Origin: an uncultured Ruminococcus sp.
GTDB taxonomy: Bacteria; Bacillota; Clostridia; Oscillospirales; Acutalibacteraceae
Direction of reading: 5' to 3'
DNA: 12,849 nt
Assembly: GCA_905234305.1 (NCBI GenBank)
Contig: CAJOHT010000082.1
Location: 1-12,849 of the forward strand
Of the stretch, positions 1 to 7,572 are shown one piece after another. The position numbers and the translations under genes were made by a program. Under the pieces are notes generated by a model. The model made no database searches, was not told the DNA's origin, and saw only the letters and a list, made by a program, of their open reading frames with translations. Within the stretch, counting starts at the first letter, position 1. Each line of letters starts with the position of its first letter.

Positions 1-210
1 GATAAGTTTAATTTCGGCGAAAGCGACGACGGCGTGGCGGGAGTCAAGACGGTTAACGTTACTTCTGGTAACGTTCCTAAGGCGATTGAGGCGCTGACTG
101 TACTGGGATACAGTTCGTCGGATGTAGCTCCGTTTATCTCGACACTTGATGAGAACCTGCCGGTCGAAAGACTTATTGGGGAAACCTTGAAGATGATGGG
201 AAGGAAATAG
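1..210 (+). CDS. ruvA: RuvA, Holliday junction branch migration protein, C-terminal end (5' partial)
   Basis: The reading frame is open from base 1 to a TAG at 208-210 and encodes the last 69 residues. The final ~45 residues match RuvA domain III: an alanine/leucine-rich helix followed by a conserved LGY turn (residues 35-37 of the fragment) and a closing helix with VERLIGETLK. In the family this mobile domain contacts the RuvB motor and controls its ATPase, while the missing N-terminal part binds the four-way junction. The preceding acidic stretch (GESDDG) fits the flexible linker before domain III. ruvB follows downstream, supporting the call. The start and the first two domains lie outside the window. 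Confidence 0.88.
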   Translation, partial: DKFNFGESDDGVAGVKTVNVTSGNVPKAIEALTVLGYSSSDVAPFISTLDENLPVERLIGETLKMMGRK

Positions 211-259
211 GAATTAAGAATATTAAGGTAAGAAGTAAAATGTAATAAGTAATAGGTAG
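211..259 (+). repeat. Degenerate 7-nt tandem repeat directly after the ruvA stop codon
   Basis: Counting heptads from the first base after the stop gives GAATTAA, GAATATT, AAGGTAA, GAAGTAA, AATGTAA, TAAGTAA, TAGGTAG. The last five keep GTAA/GTAG at heptad positions 4-7 without slipping. A second array at 11227-11247 shares the 14-mer GTAATAAGTAATAG (242-255 here). Because 7 is not a multiple of 3, TAA/TAG triplets fall in all three frames. The periodicity is seen directly; any role is unknown. Confidence 0.6.
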
Positions 260-366
260 TCAAGCGCAGAACCTTTATGTTCTATCCAAAACTTGATAAT
301 GGCACGAACGTCAGGGGGATAGCACATATAATAAAGGGACTGCAAGTAATGACGGGGAGAATTAAA
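260..366 (+). other. ruvA-ruvB intergenic leader with a weak promoter-like element
   Basis: This non-coding stretch separates two genes that are usually tightly linked. It contains a small inverted repeat (AGAAC at about 268-272 and GTTCT at about 279-283) and a perfect -10 hexamer TATAAT at 327-332. A TTGATA lies at 293-298, but its 28-bp spacing is too long for a standard sigma-A promoter, so promoter activity is only possible. The ribosome-binding site for ruvB is GGGGAG at 354-359. Confidence 0.3.
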
Positions 367-1293
367 ATGATTGAGTTTTCTGATGAGATGGATTTTGAAA
401 ACAGAATAGTTGATACAACGGAAATCCCGAGCGATACGGGCGATAATGATAACCCGTTAAGACCTAAAACGCTTGACGATTATATCGGTCAGGAAACTGT
501 AAAGGAAAATCTCAGGATTTTTATTGACGCCGCTAAGCAGAGGGGAGAGTCTTTAGACCACGTTCTTTTATACGGACCTCCAGGACTAGGGAAAACTACG
601 CTTTCGGGAATTATAGCGAATGAACTCGGAGTGTCTGTCAGGATAACCTCGGGTCCCGCGATTGAGAAGCCTGGCGATTTAGCGTCGTTGCTTACGAATT
701 TAAATCAGGGCGATGTGCTGTTTATTGATGAAATTCACCGCTTAAGCCGTGCCGTAGAGGAGATTTTGTATCCTTCTATGGAGGATTTTGCGATTGATAT
801 AATTACGGGTAAGGGTCAGATGGCAACTTCGTATCATCTGCCGCTTCCTAAATTTACGCTTGTTGGAGCGACTACCAGAGCGGGTCAGCTTACCGCTCCG
901 CTAAGAGATCGCTTCGGAGTAGTTCTGAGGCTTGAACTATATTCAACCGAGGAACTCGCGCAGATTGTTGAGAGAAGCGCCTCGATACTTGGAATAAAGA
1001 TTGAACACGAAGGAGCGCTCGAAATCGCTTCCCGCTCAAGAGGAACTCCGCGTATCGCGAACAGATTTTTAAAGCGCGTTCGTGATTTTGCTCAGGTTAT
1101 GTCGGACGGAGTTATTACGCTTGAAACGGCTGAAACCGCGCTTGTGAGGCTCGGTGTGGACGAGCTTGGACTCGATAACAACGACCGCAGGATGCTGGAG
1201 GCAATTGTAAAATTCTATAACGGAGGTCCTGTCGGGCTCGAAACATTAGCCGCCGCTATTGGACAATCGAGGACGTTTACGAGCCGTATTTAA
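367..1293 (+). CDS. ruvB: RuvB Holliday junction helicase, main fragment, frame-broken near its C-terminus
   Basis: RuvB is the AAA+ motor that pulls DNA through RuvA-bound Holliday junctions. From the ATG at 367 (GGGGAG 7 bp upstream) the fragment has 308 residues: Walker A GPPGLGKT at 70-77, Walker B LFIDE at 118-122, sensor 1 GATT at 167-170 followed by the arginine-finger region, and sensor 2 [10 protein letters not shown] at 224-233. The DNA-binding winged helix begins at about 270. An upstream ATG at 277 stays in frame but adds 30 residues unlike the family, so 367 is preferred. After AAIGQ (residue 300) the sequence turns to eight unrelated residues and stops at 1293. The true C-terminus continues in another frame (see next entry). 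If the break is real, the product lacks most of the winged helix. Confidence 0.88.
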   Translation: MIEFSDEMDFENRIVDTTEIPSDTGDNDNPLRPKTLDDYIGQETVKENLRIFIDAAKQRGESLDHVLLYGPPGLGKTTLSGIIANELGVSVRITSGPAIEKPGDLASLLTNLNQGDVLFIDEIHRLSRAVEEILYPSMEDFAIDIITGKGQMATSYHLPLPKFTLVGATTRAGQLTAPLRDRFGVVLRLELYSTEELAQIVERSASILGIKIEHEGALEIASRSRGTPRIANRFLKRVRDFAQVMSDGVITLETAETALVRLGVDELGLDNNDRRMLEAIVKFYNGGPVGLETLAAAIGQSRTFTSRI

Positions 1294-1418
1294 TGCAGAT
1301 AGGTTTCTTGAGCAGAACTCCGAGAGGAAGATGTATTACCGCTAAGGCTTGTGAGCATCTTAATCTTCCGTTCCCGAACGGTACGGTTAATACTCAGCCT
1401 ACGCTTTTTAATGATTAA
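1266..1418 (+). pseudogene. ruvB: RuvB C-terminal remnant in a shifted frame
   Basis: Reading from 1266 in the shifted frame gives [20 protein letters not shown] and continues to a TAA at 1416-1418. This is the standard RuvB C-terminal winged-helix ending (family form [10 protein letters not shown], then GF-x-RTPRGR). No start codon or ribosome-binding site serves it separately. Compared with family members such as B. subtilis RuvB (AAxIGEESHTIEDV), the junction lacks about four residues plus one nucleotide, an estimated 13 nt. Restoring that would give a protein of about 354 residues, a normal RuvB length. The stop lies 11 bp before the next gene. Confidence 0.85.
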
Positions 1419-1429
1419 GGACATATTAA

Positions 1430-2293
1430 ATGAGATTTTCAGAAAATTGGAAGGATTACGAGCTTATTGACTGCTCAGGCGGAGAAAGGCTTGAGAGATG
1501 GGGCGATGTAATTCTTATAAGACCCGACCCGCAGATTATTTGGGAGTCGGAAAAGAAAAATCCGCTCTGGCGTAATGCCCACGCGCGTTACCACCGCTCG
1601 AATAAAGGCGGCGGAAGCTGGGAAATGTATAAAAAGGTACCCGAGAGCTGGATTATAAAATATAAGAGTCTTAAGTTTAACGTAAAGCCTATGGGTTTTA
1701 AGCATACGGGAGTTTTTCCCGAGCAGGCGGTAAACTGGGATTGGACGGCAAAGCGTATAAAAACCGAGAACCGTTCGCTTAATATTCTTAATCTTTTTGG
1801 ATATACAGGCTGCGCTACGCTTGCTTGTATGGACGCGGGCGCTAAGGTGTGTCATGTTGACGCCAGCAAGGGTATGGTGAACTGGGCTAAAGAGAATGCC
1901 CGCCTTTCAGGAATTGCCGATAAGCCTGTAAGATGGCTTGTTGATGATTGTGTAAAATTCGTTCAGCGCGAGATAAGACGCGGCAATAAGTACGACGGTA
2001 TTATTATGGATCCGCCTTCGTACGGACGCGGTCCCTCAGGCGAAATCTGGAAGATTGAGGAAAAACTTTATTCTTTTTTAGAATTATGCATACAGGTTAT
2101 GTCGGATAACCCATCATTTTTGATATTAAATTCCTATACAACGGGGCTTTCTCCCGCGGTTATGGAGTATCTTTTAAATGTTCAATTTGTAAGCCGCTTC
2201 GGCGGTAAAGTCAGCTCGGACGAAATCGGGCTTAAGGTAAAGGACACGGGGCTTTGTTTGCCCTGCGGTTCAACGGTAATCTGGGAGAGATAA
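1430..2293 (+). CDS. Class I SAM-dependent methyltransferase, RlmI/RlmK-like catalytic domain
   Basis: The 287-residue protein has a Rossmann-type methyltransferase core. Motif I is [12 protein letters not shown] at 119-130, an acidic residue that would bind the SAM ribose is in HVDAS (D144), and the catalytic-loop motif DPPSYGRG is at 194-201. A DPPSY/F motif together with this motif I is typical of the rRNA cytosine-C5 methyltransferase group around RlmI and RlmK, so an RNA base is the likely substrate; the exact target cannot be read from sequence. The first ~110 residues form a variable lead-in rich in Trp and Lys, with no recognisable PUA domain. The start at 1430 has AAGGA 8 bp upstream. 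It lies 11 bp after ruvB and 2 bp before ecfA1, so co-transcription is likely. Confidence 0.8.
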   Translation: MRFSENWKDYELIDCSGGERLERWGDVILIRPDPQIIWESEKKNPLWRNAHARYHRSNKGGGSWEMYKKVPESWIIKYKSLKFNVKPMGFKHTGVFPEQAVNWDWTAKRIKTENRSLNILNLFGYTGCATLACMDAGAKVCHVDASKGMVNWAKENARLSGIADKPVRWLVDDCVKFVQREIRRGNKYDGIIMDPPSYGRGPSGEIWKIEEKLYSFLELCIQVMSDNPSFLILNSYTTGLSPAVMEYLLNVQFVSRFGGKVSSDEIGLKVKDTGLCLPCGSTVIWER

Positions 2294-2295
2294 AT

Positions 2296-3129
2296 TTGAG
2301 CTTTATTTCCGCTTCAAACGTAAAATATTCCTACGAGGACAACGGTCCGTTAGTTCTGAACGGAATATCGTTAAAAGTTAATAAAGGCGAATTTGTCGCG
2401 CTTTTAGGCCATAACGGCTGCGGTAAGTCTACCGTGGCTAAAGCCCTTAACGCGCTTATTACCCCTAAGGAAGGCGTAATTTACGTTGACGGGATGGATA
2501 CTTCCGACGAGGAAGTTACTTATGAAATCCGCCGTAATGTGGGGTTAGTGCTTCAGAATCCCGATAACCAGCTTGTAGCGAGTATTATCGAGGAAGACGT
2601 CGCTTTCGGTCCCGAGAATTTGGGAATCGAGCCTGAGGAGATACGCAGGCGCGTAGATAACGCCTTGAAGGCAGTCGATATGTACGATTACCGCACCCAC
2701 GCCCCCCATAAGCTCTCGGGAGGTCAGAAGCAGCGTGTCGCGATCGCTGGTATTATCGCGATGGAGCCGAGTTGTATAGTGTTTGACGAGCCTACGGCTA
2801 TGCTCGACCCGAGCGGCCGCGAGGAAGTTATGAAAACGATAAAAACGCTTCAACAAAGGGGCATTACTATCGTTTTGATTACTCATTATATGGAGGAGGC
2901 TGTTTTAGCCGACAGAGTAATCGTAATGGAAAACGGAGAGGTTTTAACTAAGGGAAAGCCTGAGGAGGTTTTCTCAAGAGTTAATCTTCTCAAGAAGCAT
3001 TCGCTCGATGTTCCTCAGGCTACCGAGCTTGCGTATAAGCTCATAGGAGCGGGGCTTAGGTTCTCCAAAATGCCGCTTAATACCGAAGAATGCATCGACC
3101 TTTTAGAGGAGGTGCTTTCGAGAAAATGA
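2296..3129 (+). CDS. ecfA1: ECF transporter energizing module ATPase EcfA1
   Basis: This ABC ATPase powers energy-coupling factor vitamin/cofactor uptake together with EcfA2 and EcfT. The 277-residue protein has Walker [10 protein letters not shown] at 38-46, Q-loop Q87, signature LSGGQ at 140-144, Walker B IVFDEP at 161-166 and the switch histidine H197. The start is taken as TTG at 2296: it follows GGGAGAG (2283-2289) and yields [13 protein letters not shown], the usual EcfA opening. An in-frame start at 2254 would run 40 bp into the preceding gene. The gene overlaps ecfA2 by 4 bp (ATGA), suggesting translational coupling. A strong AGAGGAGGTG inside its 3' end (3105-3114) serves ecfA2. Confidence 0.92.
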   Translation: MSFISASNVKYSYEDNGPLVLNGISLKVNKGEFVALLGHNGCGKSTVAKALNALITPKEGVIYVDGMDTSDEEVTYEIRRNVGLVLQNPDNQLVASIIEEDVAFGPENLGIEPEEIRRRVDNALKAVDMYDYRTHAPHKLSGGQKQRVAIAGIIAMEPSCIVFDEPTAMLDPSGREEVMKTIKTLQQRGITIVLITHYMEEAVLADRVIVMENGEVLTKGKPEEVFSRVNLLKKHSLDVPQATELAYKLIGAGLRFSKMPLNTEECIDLLEEVLSRK

Positions 3130-3989
3130 GTATAATTGAAGTTAAGAATTTATCATATACCTACGGAGTGGGAACTCCGTTTGAGAAAACTGCCGTTAAG
3201 GATCTGAGCCTCAGCGTTAACGCGGGCGAGGTTATCGGCGTTATCGGTCATACGGGTTCGGGTAAAAGCACTTTGGTGCAGATGCTCAACGGGCTTATAA
3301 AGCCTCAGAGCGGTCAGGTTCTGCTTGACGGAGTTGATATCTGGGCAAAGCCTAAGGAAATCAGAAAAATCCGATTTAAAGTCGGTATGGTATTCCAGTA
3401 TCCCGAGTATCAGCTTTTTGACGAAACAGTATATAAGGACATTTCCTTCGGTCCAAAAAACAAGGGGCTTACCGAAAAGGAAATTGACAGAATTGTAAGG
3501 AAGTCGGCGAAATTCGTAGGACTTTCCGATAAGCTCCTTGAGCAGTCGCCGTTCGATTTATCGGGCGGAGAAAAGCGAAGAGCCGCTATAGCGGGAGTAA
3601 TAGCTATGGATCCCGATATACTTGTGTTGGACGAGCCTACCGCTGGTTTAGACCCTAAGGGCAGGGACTTGCTTTTGACTCAGATTATGCAGTACCATCG
3701 TGCGAGGGAAAATACTATATTTATAGTTTCCCACAGTATGGAGGATGTAGCACGTTTTGCCGACAGAGTAATGGTAATGAATAAGGGAAAGCTCGAAATG
3801 CTCGACACTACTAAAAAGGTGTTCGCCGAGGCTGAAAGGCTTGAGAGTATGGGGCTTAGAGTTCCGCAGATTACCGAAATAATGCTCGCTTTAAAGGCGA
3901 AGGGATATGAGATCGGCGATGGTATTCTTAATGTTGAACAGGCTTTTTTAGAGATTGTCAACCTGCTTAAAAAGGAGGGTAAGATATGA
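3126..3989 (+). CDS. ecfA2: ECF transporter energizing module ATPase EcfA2
   Basis: This is the second ABC ATPase of the ECF module, expected to heterodimerise with EcfA1. The 287-residue protein has Walker [10 protein letters not shown] at 41-49, Q-loop Q91, signature LSGGE at 145-149, Walker B ILVLDEP at 165-171 and switch histidine H203. LSGGE rather than LSGGQ, and the insert giving a longer N-terminal loop (residues 13-22), are characteristic of the A2 subunit versus A1. The ATG at 3126 overlaps the ecfA1 stop and has AGAGGAGGTG 11 bp upstream. An in-frame start at 3090 is rejected because it lies inside ecfA1 and adds non-conserved residues. It overlaps ecfT by 4 bp. Confidence 0.92.
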   Translation: MSIIEVKNLSYTYGVGTPFEKTAVKDLSLSVNAGEVIGVIGHTGSGKSTLVQMLNGLIKPQSGQVLLDGVDIWAKPKEIRKIRFKVGMVFQYPEYQLFDETVYKDISFGPKNKGLTEKEIDRIVRKSAKFVGLSDKLLEQSPFDLSGGEKRRAAIAGVIAMDPDILVLDEPTAGLDPKGRDLLLTQIMQYHRARENTIFIVSHSMEDVARFADRVMVMNKGKLEMLDTTKKVFAEAERLESMGLRVPQITEIMLALKAKGYEIGDGILNVEQAFLEIVNLLKKEGKI

Positions 3990-4798
3990 CCAGAGATATT
4001 GCCCTCGGACAGTTTGTCCCTGGAAACGGTATTGTACACCGTACCGACCCTCGCGTTAAAATCATTCTTCTGATATTTTTTATTACGATTATATTCTGCG
4101 CGTTTAATTTTGTTTCTCTCGGTATTGTCACTGCCGCGATTTTGACAGTTATCGCGCTTTCGCAGGTAAGTTTCAAGCTGTATTTTAAAAGCCTAAAGGT
4201 TATTATTTTTATTGTTATTATCACTTCGCTTTTGAATATGTTTTACGGTACGGGCGAGCCGATATGGCAGTTCGGGATAATTAAGCTGACGATGTCGGGG
4301 ATTTACCGCGCGGTTTTCGTATCCGTGAGGATCGTTCTGCTTATTCTTATAAGCTCTTGCCTTACGTTTACAACCTCGCCGACCGATTTGACCGACGCTA
4401 TCGAACGGCTGATGAAGCCTCTTAAGTTTTTCCACGTTAAGGTTCACGAAATCGCTATGATGATGACGATAGCTTTAAGGTTTGTGCCGACTCTGCTTGA
4501 GGAGACCGATAAGATTATGGCGGCTCAGAAGGCGAGGGGTGCCGATATGGAAAGCGGCGGGCTTATAAAGAAGGTTAAGGCGATGACGCCGATACTTATT
4601 CCGCTGTTTGTTTCGGCATTCAGGAGAGCTTATGATTTGGCTACGGCGATGGAATGCCGCTGCTACAGAGGCGGGGAAGGCCGTACAAGGATGAAGTCCC
4701 TGCATATCAACAGGCTTGATATAATCGGTATCGCCTTTTCGGTTTTGGTACTTACGGGGGTTGTGTTATGCAATGTGTTCATAGCTCCTGTAGTATGA
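3986..4798 (+). CDS. ecfT: ECF transporter transmembrane coupling protein EcfT
   Basis: EcfT is the membrane scaffold that links the two EcfA ATPases to interchangeable substrate-binding S components. The 270-residue protein shows hydrophobic segments at roughly 25-62, 70-88, 105-130 and 245-268. Between them is a cytoplasmic helical region with the ATPase-contacting ARG motif at 183-185 and a second arginine motif (CRC, 224-226). Those two motifs are the family hallmark. The start at 3986 overlaps the ecfA2 stop and has AAAGGAGGG 6 bp upstream. The last 4 bp overlap truA. No S component (such as RibU, ThiT or BioY) lies in the window, so this is a solitary, shared (group II) module. Confidence 0.92.
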   Translation: MTRDIALGQFVPGNGIVHRTDPRVKIILLIFFITIIFCAFNFVSLGIVTAAILTVIALSQVSFKLYFKSLKVIIFIVIITSLLNMFYGTGEPIWQFGIIKLTMSGIYRAVFVSVRIVLLILISSCLTFTTSPTDLTDAIERLMKPLKFFHVKVHEIAMMMTIALRFVPTLLEETDKIMAAQKARGADMESGGLIKKVKAMTPILIPLFVSAFRRAYDLATAMECRCYRGGEGRTRMKSLHINRLDIIGIAFSVLVLTGVVLCNVFIAPVV

Positions 4799-5532
4799 GA
4801 AATTTACTGATAACGATTGCGTACGACGGAAAAAACTTCCACGGCTGGCAGATACAGAAAAACGGAATAACTGTTCAGGAGGTTTTCCAAAACGCGCTTA
4901 AGAATATAACGGAAGAGTATTATGACTTAAAGGGCTGCAGCCGTACCGACAGCGGAGTTCACGCCGAAATGTATTGTATCAGCGTAAAAATCGCTCATCC
5001 TATACCCGCCGAAAGATTAAAGCCAGCGCTTAATAAATGGCTTCCCGACGAGGTTGTATGTCTTGATTGCAGGGAGGTCGCGAAGGATTTTCACGCGAGG
5101 TATAACTGTAAATCGAAGCGCTATGTTTATAAAATCTGGAACAGCGCCGAGCGAAATCCCTTCCTTAACGGGTACGCGCTGTTTTACAGATATCCGCTTG
5201 ATGAGGAGCTTTTAAATGAGGCGGCTCAGGCGTTTGTAGGCAGGCACGATTTTACCTCGTTCTGTACGCTTGATAAGCGTGAGAAAGGTGATTTTACCCG
5301 CGAGGTAAAAATGTTCAGCGTAAAGCGCGAAGGTAAGCTGGTAACTATGACTGTTGAGGCGGACGGATTTCTGTACAATATGGTCAGAATTATGACGGGT
5401 ACTTTACTTGAGATAGCTCAGGGAAAAATCCCCGCCGACAGTATAAAAGATATAATCGAAAAAAAAGACCGCTCTTTTGCGGGAGCTACGGCACCCGCCT
5501 GCGGATTGTATTTGAATAAGGTAAATTATTGA
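4795..5532 (+). CDS. truA: tRNA pseudouridine(38-40) synthase TruA
   Basis: TruA converts uridines 38-40 of the tRNA anticodon arm to pseudouridine. The 245-residue protein starts with MRNLLITIAYDGKNFHGWQ, the standard TruA opening, and carries the catalytic aspartate D52 in GCSRTDSGVHA (residues 47-57). The C-terminal half includes ADGFLYNMVRIMTGTLLEIA and a final GLYL segment, both family-typical. The ATG at 4795 overlaps the ecfT stop (ATGA). An in-frame ATG at 4768 has a better purine run (GGGGG at about 4756-4760) and adds nine residues, so it cannot be excluded. ecfA1-ecfA2-ecfT-truA is a common Firmicutes arrangement. Confidence 0.93.
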   Translation: MRNLLITIAYDGKNFHGWQIQKNGITVQEVFQNALKNITEEYYDLKGCSRTDSGVHAEMYCISVKIAHPIPAERLKPALNKWLPDEVVCLDCREVAKDFHARYNCKSKRYVYKIWNSAERNPFLNGYALFYRYPLDEELLNEAAQAFVGRHDFTSFCTLDKREKGDFTREVKMFSVKREGKLVTMTVEADGFLYNMVRIMTGTLLEIAQGKIPADSIKDIIEKKDRSFAGATAPACGLYLNKVNY

Positions 5533-5548
5533 GTTTAACGGAGAGAAT

Positions 5549-6784
5549 ATGAAAGGTTTTTCAGGCGGACGTTACAGCGTCCGCAATGTGGAGAAAAGAA
5601 AAAAGAATAAGCGCAGCGTATTAAGCTACGAGGATATGCCGCTCGACGAGTATAACGACGACCAACCTGAAATATCTAAGGAAGCGGTTAAAAGGATACT
5701 TATTATCGCGGGCATAATCGTGCTGTTGGGACTTGTTGTATTCGCGATAGCTAACCGCGACAGCTTCAGTCCCGAAAAGATTTCGCACTGGTTCAAGTAC
5801 GATGTACTCGGCTCGACCGACGAGGGCTTCCCGACTAAGATAATCGGTTCCTCGGTCAACAGGGGAAATTTTAAAAGCAATGACGGCGTTGTATATGTTT
5901 CGGATACCGCGTTTGCCGCTGTAAGCCCTTCTGGTAATGAAGTAGGTTATAATCAGCACGGCTTCGCTAAACCGATAATGTGTACTTCGGGCGAGTATGT
6001 GCTTATCTATAACCTGGGCGGAAACGGTTATGTTACTGGTAAAAAAGATCAGTTTAATAAGCCTAAGGATACCGACAACTATGTTTTGGCTGCCGATATA
6101 AACGAAAAGGGTTACTACTGCGTTGTTACCCAGACCGATGGTTATCTCTCGAAAATTCACGTATATAACGATAAAAAGGAGAAAATCTACGCGTATTCAT
6201 TCTCCGACTACTACATAAATTCTGTAGCGCTTAATAAAAACGGCACAGGCTGCGTTGCCTGCGGTGTAACAGGAGATAACGGAAGTCTGCTCGGAATTGC
6301 GTATGTGTTGGATTTTGAGCAGGAAAAGCCTGTATCAACCCATAATCTTGATGAAAACACAATCTACAGTGTAGAATATTTTAATTCAAAAACAGCTTGT
6401 CTTATAGGTTCTAAATCATCCTATACTCTCGATGTCGGTTCGGGAAACCTGCACCAGGTCGAGTATAAGCATATGCAGCTTACCGCTTTCGATATCAATA
6501 CCGATACCAACTCGTTTGTGCTTTCGTTATCCCGAAGCGGAGACGACAGCGCGGGCGAGGTTAAGAATGTGAACGATACGAATTGCGCGATTGAGTCGAT
6601 AAGCCTTTATAAAAACCGCATTGCTGCGCTTGATTCGGATGAATGTTATCTGTTCGATACCGACGGAAGAAAGCTCGGTGAAGCCGACGCGGGCAACGGC
6701 TCCAAGGCAGTAGCGCTCGGGAACGCCGACGAAGCGTACATTCTCGGTATTAACGAGATAAGGCGAATAGTTCAGTTTAAGTGA
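5549..6784 (+). CDS. DUF5711 family membrane-anchored protein
   Basis: This 411-residue protein has a basic, charged cytoplasmic N-terminus (residues 1-48, with KRKKNKR at 16-22), one membrane helix at about 49-68, and a large extracellular C-terminal domain. The outside part is rich in short beta-like units with repeated GNGYVTG, DGYLSKIHVY and KTACLIGS style stretches, suggesting a beta-propeller-like fold. I recognise the overall pattern as the DUF5711 family of Ruminococcus-type Clostridia, whose function is unknown to me. The start at 5549 has ACGGAGAG just upstream and lies 16 bp after truA. Composition matches the neighbours. It may be a surface sensor or scaffold, but nothing in the sequence fixes a role. 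Confidence 0.75.
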   Translation: MKGFSGGRYSVRNVEKRKKNKRSVLSYEDMPLDEYNDDQPEISKEAVKRILIIAGIIVLLGLVVFAIANRDSFSPEKISHWFKYDVLGSTDEGFPTKIIGSSVNRGNFKSNDGVVYVSDTAFAAVSPSGNEVGYNQHGFAKPIMCTSGEYVLIYNLGGNGYVTGKKDQFNKPKDTDNYVLAADINEKGYYCVVTQTDGYLSKIHVYNDKKEKIYAYSFSDYYINSVALNKNGTGCVACGVTGDNGSLLGIAYVLDFEQEKPVSTHNLDENTIYSVEYFNSKTACLIGSKSSYTLDVGSGNLHQVEYKHMQLTAFDINTDTNSFVLSLSRSGDDSAGEVKNVNDTNCAIESISLYKNRIAALDSDECYLFDTDGRKLGEADAGNGSKAVALGNADEAYILGINEIRRIVQFK

Positions 6785-6797
6785 TTGGGTAAATAAA

Positions 6798-7178
6798 ATG
6801 ATACTTGATTTTATAATTCTAGGAATAATAATCCTGCTTATTATTATCGGTATAGCGCGCGGAATAGCGAAAACGCTGTTAAATCTTCTGAGCGTTGCGG
6901 CGGCGGGGATTCTTTCGTACTTAGCCGCAGGGCTTGCCTCGAATTTTATCTATAACGCTTTTATTTCGCCGTCTGTCACACAGAACGTAACAAACGCTAT
7001 GGCTGACTCAACCGCTTCGGCGGGCACAGTAGCTCAGGAAGCTATTGACGGGCTGCCCGAGTTCGCGGTAGGAGTATTTAAGATGTTCGACCTAAAAACA
7101 ATATCTGGAAAGAATTCCGTTGGAAAGCGGACGCTACCGCGTCGGCTGCGGTCGACGCCGCGCGTAAGCCTGCGGTGA
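6798..7178 (+). CDS. CvpA-like membrane protein, N-terminal fragment (frame-broken)
   Basis: The first ~100 residues resemble the CvpA family: two hydrophobic helices at about 2-22 and 25-55, separated by a short basic turn (ARGIAK), then a polar segment (60-95). CvpA homologues are small inner-membrane proteins implicated in colicin V export in E. coli and in envelope functions elsewhere. After about residue 100 (FDLK) the frame gives an arginine-rich tail and stops at 7176-7178. Family-like sequence resumes in another frame (next entry). The ATG at 6798 has only a weak ribosome-binding site and lies 13 bp after the DUF5711 gene. Likely the first half of one ~254-residue protein. Confidence 0.7.
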   Translation: MILDFIILGIIILLIIIGIARGIAKTLLNLLSVAAAGILSYLAAGLASNFIYNAFISPSVTQNVTNAMADSTASAGTVAQEAIDGLPEFAVGVFKMFDLKTISGKNSVGKRTLPRRLRSTPRVSLR

Positions 7179-7561
7179 CAGCGGTATTGAGCGTGATACT
7201 GATTGTGTTGTTTTTTATATTGTTTTTGTTTATTTGTAAGAGGATTGCGAAAAAGCTCGAAAAGCTCTTTCATATTCCTGTTATCGGATTTTTCAACAAA
7301 TTGCTCGGCGGTCTGTTAGGCTTTTGCGAAGGCGCGGTAATATGCGTTATAGGGGTTTTCGTGATACGGATAATGCTGATGTTTTCCGACCAGCCTTTTA
7401 TATCCGACGAGTTGATTAACGGCTCCGTTGTATTTTCGGCAATTTATAACAGCGAGATACTTAACGGCATAGCCGAGGTTATAGGTATAGGGAAAAATGC
7501 GGTTAATAACGTATCGGAGATTGTTTCCGCGACGGTTGAAACCGCTTCAACAACAGGTTAG
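7175..7561 (+). CDS. CvpA-like membrane protein, C-terminal fragment (shifted frame)
   Basis: This frame supplies the second half of the CvpA-like protein. A membrane helix rich in V, I, L and F begins right after 7175, a basic amphipathic segment (KRIAKKLEKLFHIPVIGFFN) follows, and then a GLLGFCEGAVICVIGVFVIR helix, which is the classic CvpA conserved pair. The frame is open further upstream and reads sensibly from about 7100 (NNIWKEFRWKADATASAAVD), so the GTG at 7175 is only the first formal start and probably not a real one. It has no good ribosome-binding site. The stop at 7559-7561 lies 11 bp before pgsA. Confidence 0.68.
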   Translation: MTAVLSVILIVLFFILFLFICKRIAKKLEKLFHIPVIGFFNKLLGGLLGFCEGAVICVIGVFVIRIMLMFSDQPFISDELINGSVVFSAIYNSEILNGIAEVIGIGKNAVNNVSEIVSATVETASTTG

Positions 7562-7572
7562 ATGAGGTTTAT

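Noticed and set aside
277..366. Upstream start for ruvB at 277 (or 349)
   Set aside because: The extra N-terminal residues do not look like RuvB, and the best-spaced ribosome-binding site (354-359) serves the ATG at 367.
211..366. CRISPR array, tRNA or small RNA gene in the ruvA-ruvB gap
   Set aside because: The repeats are 7 nt and contiguous, without spacers, and no cloverleaf or strong hairpin is visible.
1475..1855. Long - strand frames opposite the methyltransferase, ecf, DUF5711, cvpA, pgsA and clpE genes
   Set aside because: They mirror strongly coding + strand genes, have no family resemblance or ribosome-binding sites, and are shadows.
2254..2296. An ECF-controlling riboswitch or separate promoter before ecfA1
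   Set aside because: Only 2 bp separate the genes, leaving no room for a structured leader; translation continues from the operon.
4756..4795. truA start at 4768
   Set aside because: It has a plausible GGGGG upstream, but family N-termini match the start at 4795 and the ATGA overlap pattern repeats there; kept as an alternative only.
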